From positions 1 through 14,194 of the forward strand of contig JAUWOG010000010.1 in assembly GCA_030612305.1 (NCBI GenBank): a stretch of DNA of 14,194 nt, given 5' to 3'. Below, piece by piece: positions 13,041 to 14,194 of this stretch. Position 1 is the first letter of the stretch. The number at the start of each line of letters is the position of its first letter. The stretch is from Armatimonadota bacterium. GTDB taxonomy: Bacteria; Armatimonadota; Zipacnadia; Zipacnadales; UBA11051. Made by a program: the position numbers and the translations under genes. The notes under the pieces were generated by a model. The model saw only the letters and a list, made by a program, of their open reading frames with translations, had not been told where the DNA came from and made no database searches.

Positions 13041-14194
13041 CTAGTCCGGCTGCCTGCCGGTGCGCTTGACCCAGCCTTCAATGATGTGCTGCCGGGCGCG
13101 GCCAACGCCAAGACTGCCTGCCGGCACGTCTGACGTGATTACCGAGCCGGCGCCGACGTAGGCTCCGCACCCGATCCTCACCGGCGCTACCAGTATCGTA
13201 TCACTGCCGATGAAGGCACCGTCCTCGATGACGGTGTGGTTGTGTTGCTTGCCGTCGTAGTTGCATGTGATGGTGCCGGCGCCGATGTTCACGCCCGCAC
13301 CACAGATCGTGTCGCCGAGATAGCTGGAATGGACTGCCTTGCTGCCCTCGCCTATTTCGGAGCGGTTGACTTCGGCCTGGCCGATGACTGCGCGCGACTT
13401 GATGAGTGAATTGCCCCTGATGTTGGCGAAGGGGCCGATCTGCACTTCATCCTCGAGCCGGCTGTCAACCACTGAGGCGCAGTGTCGCAGCAGACAGCCG
13501 TCGCCGATGGTAGAGTTGCGGATGAGGACATTGCCGCCGATCTCACAGCCTGAGCCGATGCTGCTTTCGCCCAGTATCTGGGCCCCCGGCAAGATGACGG
13601 TGTCGGGGCCGATGCTGACACCGTCGTCCACGTAGGTGTTGCCCGGGTCTATCATGGTCACACCCGCCAGCATCAGTCTCTGTCGCGTGCGGTCACGGCA
13701 TATCTTCTCGGCCGCAGCCAGTTGTACGCGGTCATTGATGCCCATCACTTCGTCGGGGTCGTCGGCGACTACGGCTGCCACCGTCATACCTTGCCGGCGG
13801 AAGTAGGCGAGCGTGTCGGGAAGGTAGTACTCGCCCTGCAGGTTGTCGTTCTCCAAGTGTGTCAGCGCGTCGAAAAGCTCCTGTGCGCGGAAGCAGAATA
13901 TGCCTGTATTGATTTCTCTTATCTGCCGAGTCGCCTCATCGGCGTCCTTGTGCTCGACGACTTCACGCACCAGGCCGTCATCGTCTCTGACTACGCGACC
14001 ATAGCCGCCGGCATCGGGCATGATGGTCGTGAGCATGGTCGCCGTCGCCTCCAAACGCCTGTGCTCAGAGATGAGACGCTGCAGAGTCTCGACACGCACC
14101 AGTGGAATATCCGCGCATGTAATGACTATGTCGCCATCGAAGCCCTCGTACATCTCTCTGGCACAGTCGGCGGCATGTCCAGTGCCAAGCTGAG
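13041..14194 (-). CDS. glmU: Bifunctional UDP-GlcNAc pyrophosphorylase / GlcN-1-P acetyltransferase, N-terminus cut
   Basis: About 383 residues to the stop at 13041; the frame is open to the window edge, and about 78 N-terminal residues including the nucleotide-binding GxGTRM loop are outside. GlmU acetylates glucosamine 1-phosphate and then couples it to UTP, giving UDP-GlcNAc for peptidoglycan. Visible uridylyltransferase motifs are QLGTGHA, CADIPLV (metal-binding Asp), GYGRVVRD, EINTGIFCF, and ENDNLQGEYYLPD with the following GIND. The C-terminal left-handed beta-helix has IGPFANIRG, SKAVHSSYLGD (catalytic His), GVNIGAGTITCNYDG and FIGSDTILVAPVRIG. After NYDG it reads KQHNHT where many GlmU proteins have a Lys-rich N-K-x-K-T, an acetyl-CoA-site variation. 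It is followed on the - strand by flgM, with a 307-base gap. Confidence 0.93.
   Translation of the reverse strand, partial: QLGTGHAADCAREMYEGFDGDIVITCADIPLVRVETLQRLISEHRRLEATATMLTTIMPDAGGYGRVVRDDDGLVREVVEHKDADEATRQIREINTGIFCFRAQELFDALTHLENDNLQGEYYLPDTLAYFRRQGMTVAAVVADDPDEVMGINDRVQLAAAEKICRDRTRQRLMLAGVTMIDPGNTYVDDGVSIGPDTVILPGAQILGESSIGSGCEIGGNVLIRNSTIGDGCLLRHCASVVDSRLEDEVQIGPFANIRGNSLIKSRAVIGQAEVNRSEIGEGSKAVHSSYLGDTICGAGVNIGAGTITCNYDGKQHNHTVIEDGAFIGSDTILVAPVRIGCGAYVGAGSVITSDVPAGSLGVGRARQHIIEGWVKRTGRQPD

Overview
The window reads as a chromosomal stretch from a GC-rich, flagellated bacterium. The best lineage clue is the pseudopilin at about 882-1772. Its N-terminus runs from the FTLSELL motif into FPVFANAREAAR, a pattern I associate with the large type II secretion-like pseudopilin families of Armatimonadota and neighbouring deep-branching phyla. 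This placement is inference; the window holds no rRNA, tRNA or other phylogenetic marker. GlmU, CysE, ComF and FlgM are ordinary bacterial housekeeping genes and are consistent with a chromosome rather than a plasmid or phage.

Layout. (1) 1-217 (+): the 3' end of a Gfo/Idh/MocA-type oxidoreductase, then a strong hairpin (244-275) between converging genes. (2) 319-1772 (-): a pseudopilin fused to a FecR domain, followed by a stand-alone receiver (response regulator) domain. (3) 1800-2739: a 940-base gene-free, less GC-rich region with a terminator-like hairpin that has no gene to terminate, two adjacent perfect hairpins, and a family of repeats containing TTTGACCCCTGCAG. It is probably a relic or non-autonomous mobile element. 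(4) 2740-5439 (-): comF, an HpcH/HpaI-type aldolase and a Gfo/Idh/MocA-like oxidoreductase lacking the usual glycine-rich loop. (5) 5534-12231 (+): five tightly packed genes behind one recognisable sigma-70-type promoter: an exported M16 zinc peptidase, a 6-phospho-3-hexuloisomerase-like SIS protein, serine acetyltransferase, a membrane-anchored VanW protein and a zinc-dependent medium-chain dehydrogenase. (6) 12443-12733 (-): flgM, the anti-sigma-28 factor, behind a near-ideal sigma-28 promoter. (7) 13041-14194 (-): glmU, cut by the window edge.

How the genes fit together. The + strand cluster mixes envelope functions (M16 peptidase, VanW) with small-molecule metabolism (SIS isomerase, CysE, dehydrogenase). 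The gaps are 24 nt, about 150 nt, an overlap of 28 nt and an overlap of 1 nt, so co-transcription is likely, although no single pathway is obvious. The aldolase plus oxidoreductase pair on the - strand suggests sugar-acid breakdown, with the substrate unknown. FlgM is isolated from other flagellar genes but keeps its own FliA-type promoter, which implies feedback control by sigma-28.

I found no clear new defence or secretion system. The most unusual items are the pseudopilin-FecR fusion, the repeat-rich 2.1-2.5 kb region and the unlinked hexuloisomerase in a CysE/VanW operon.
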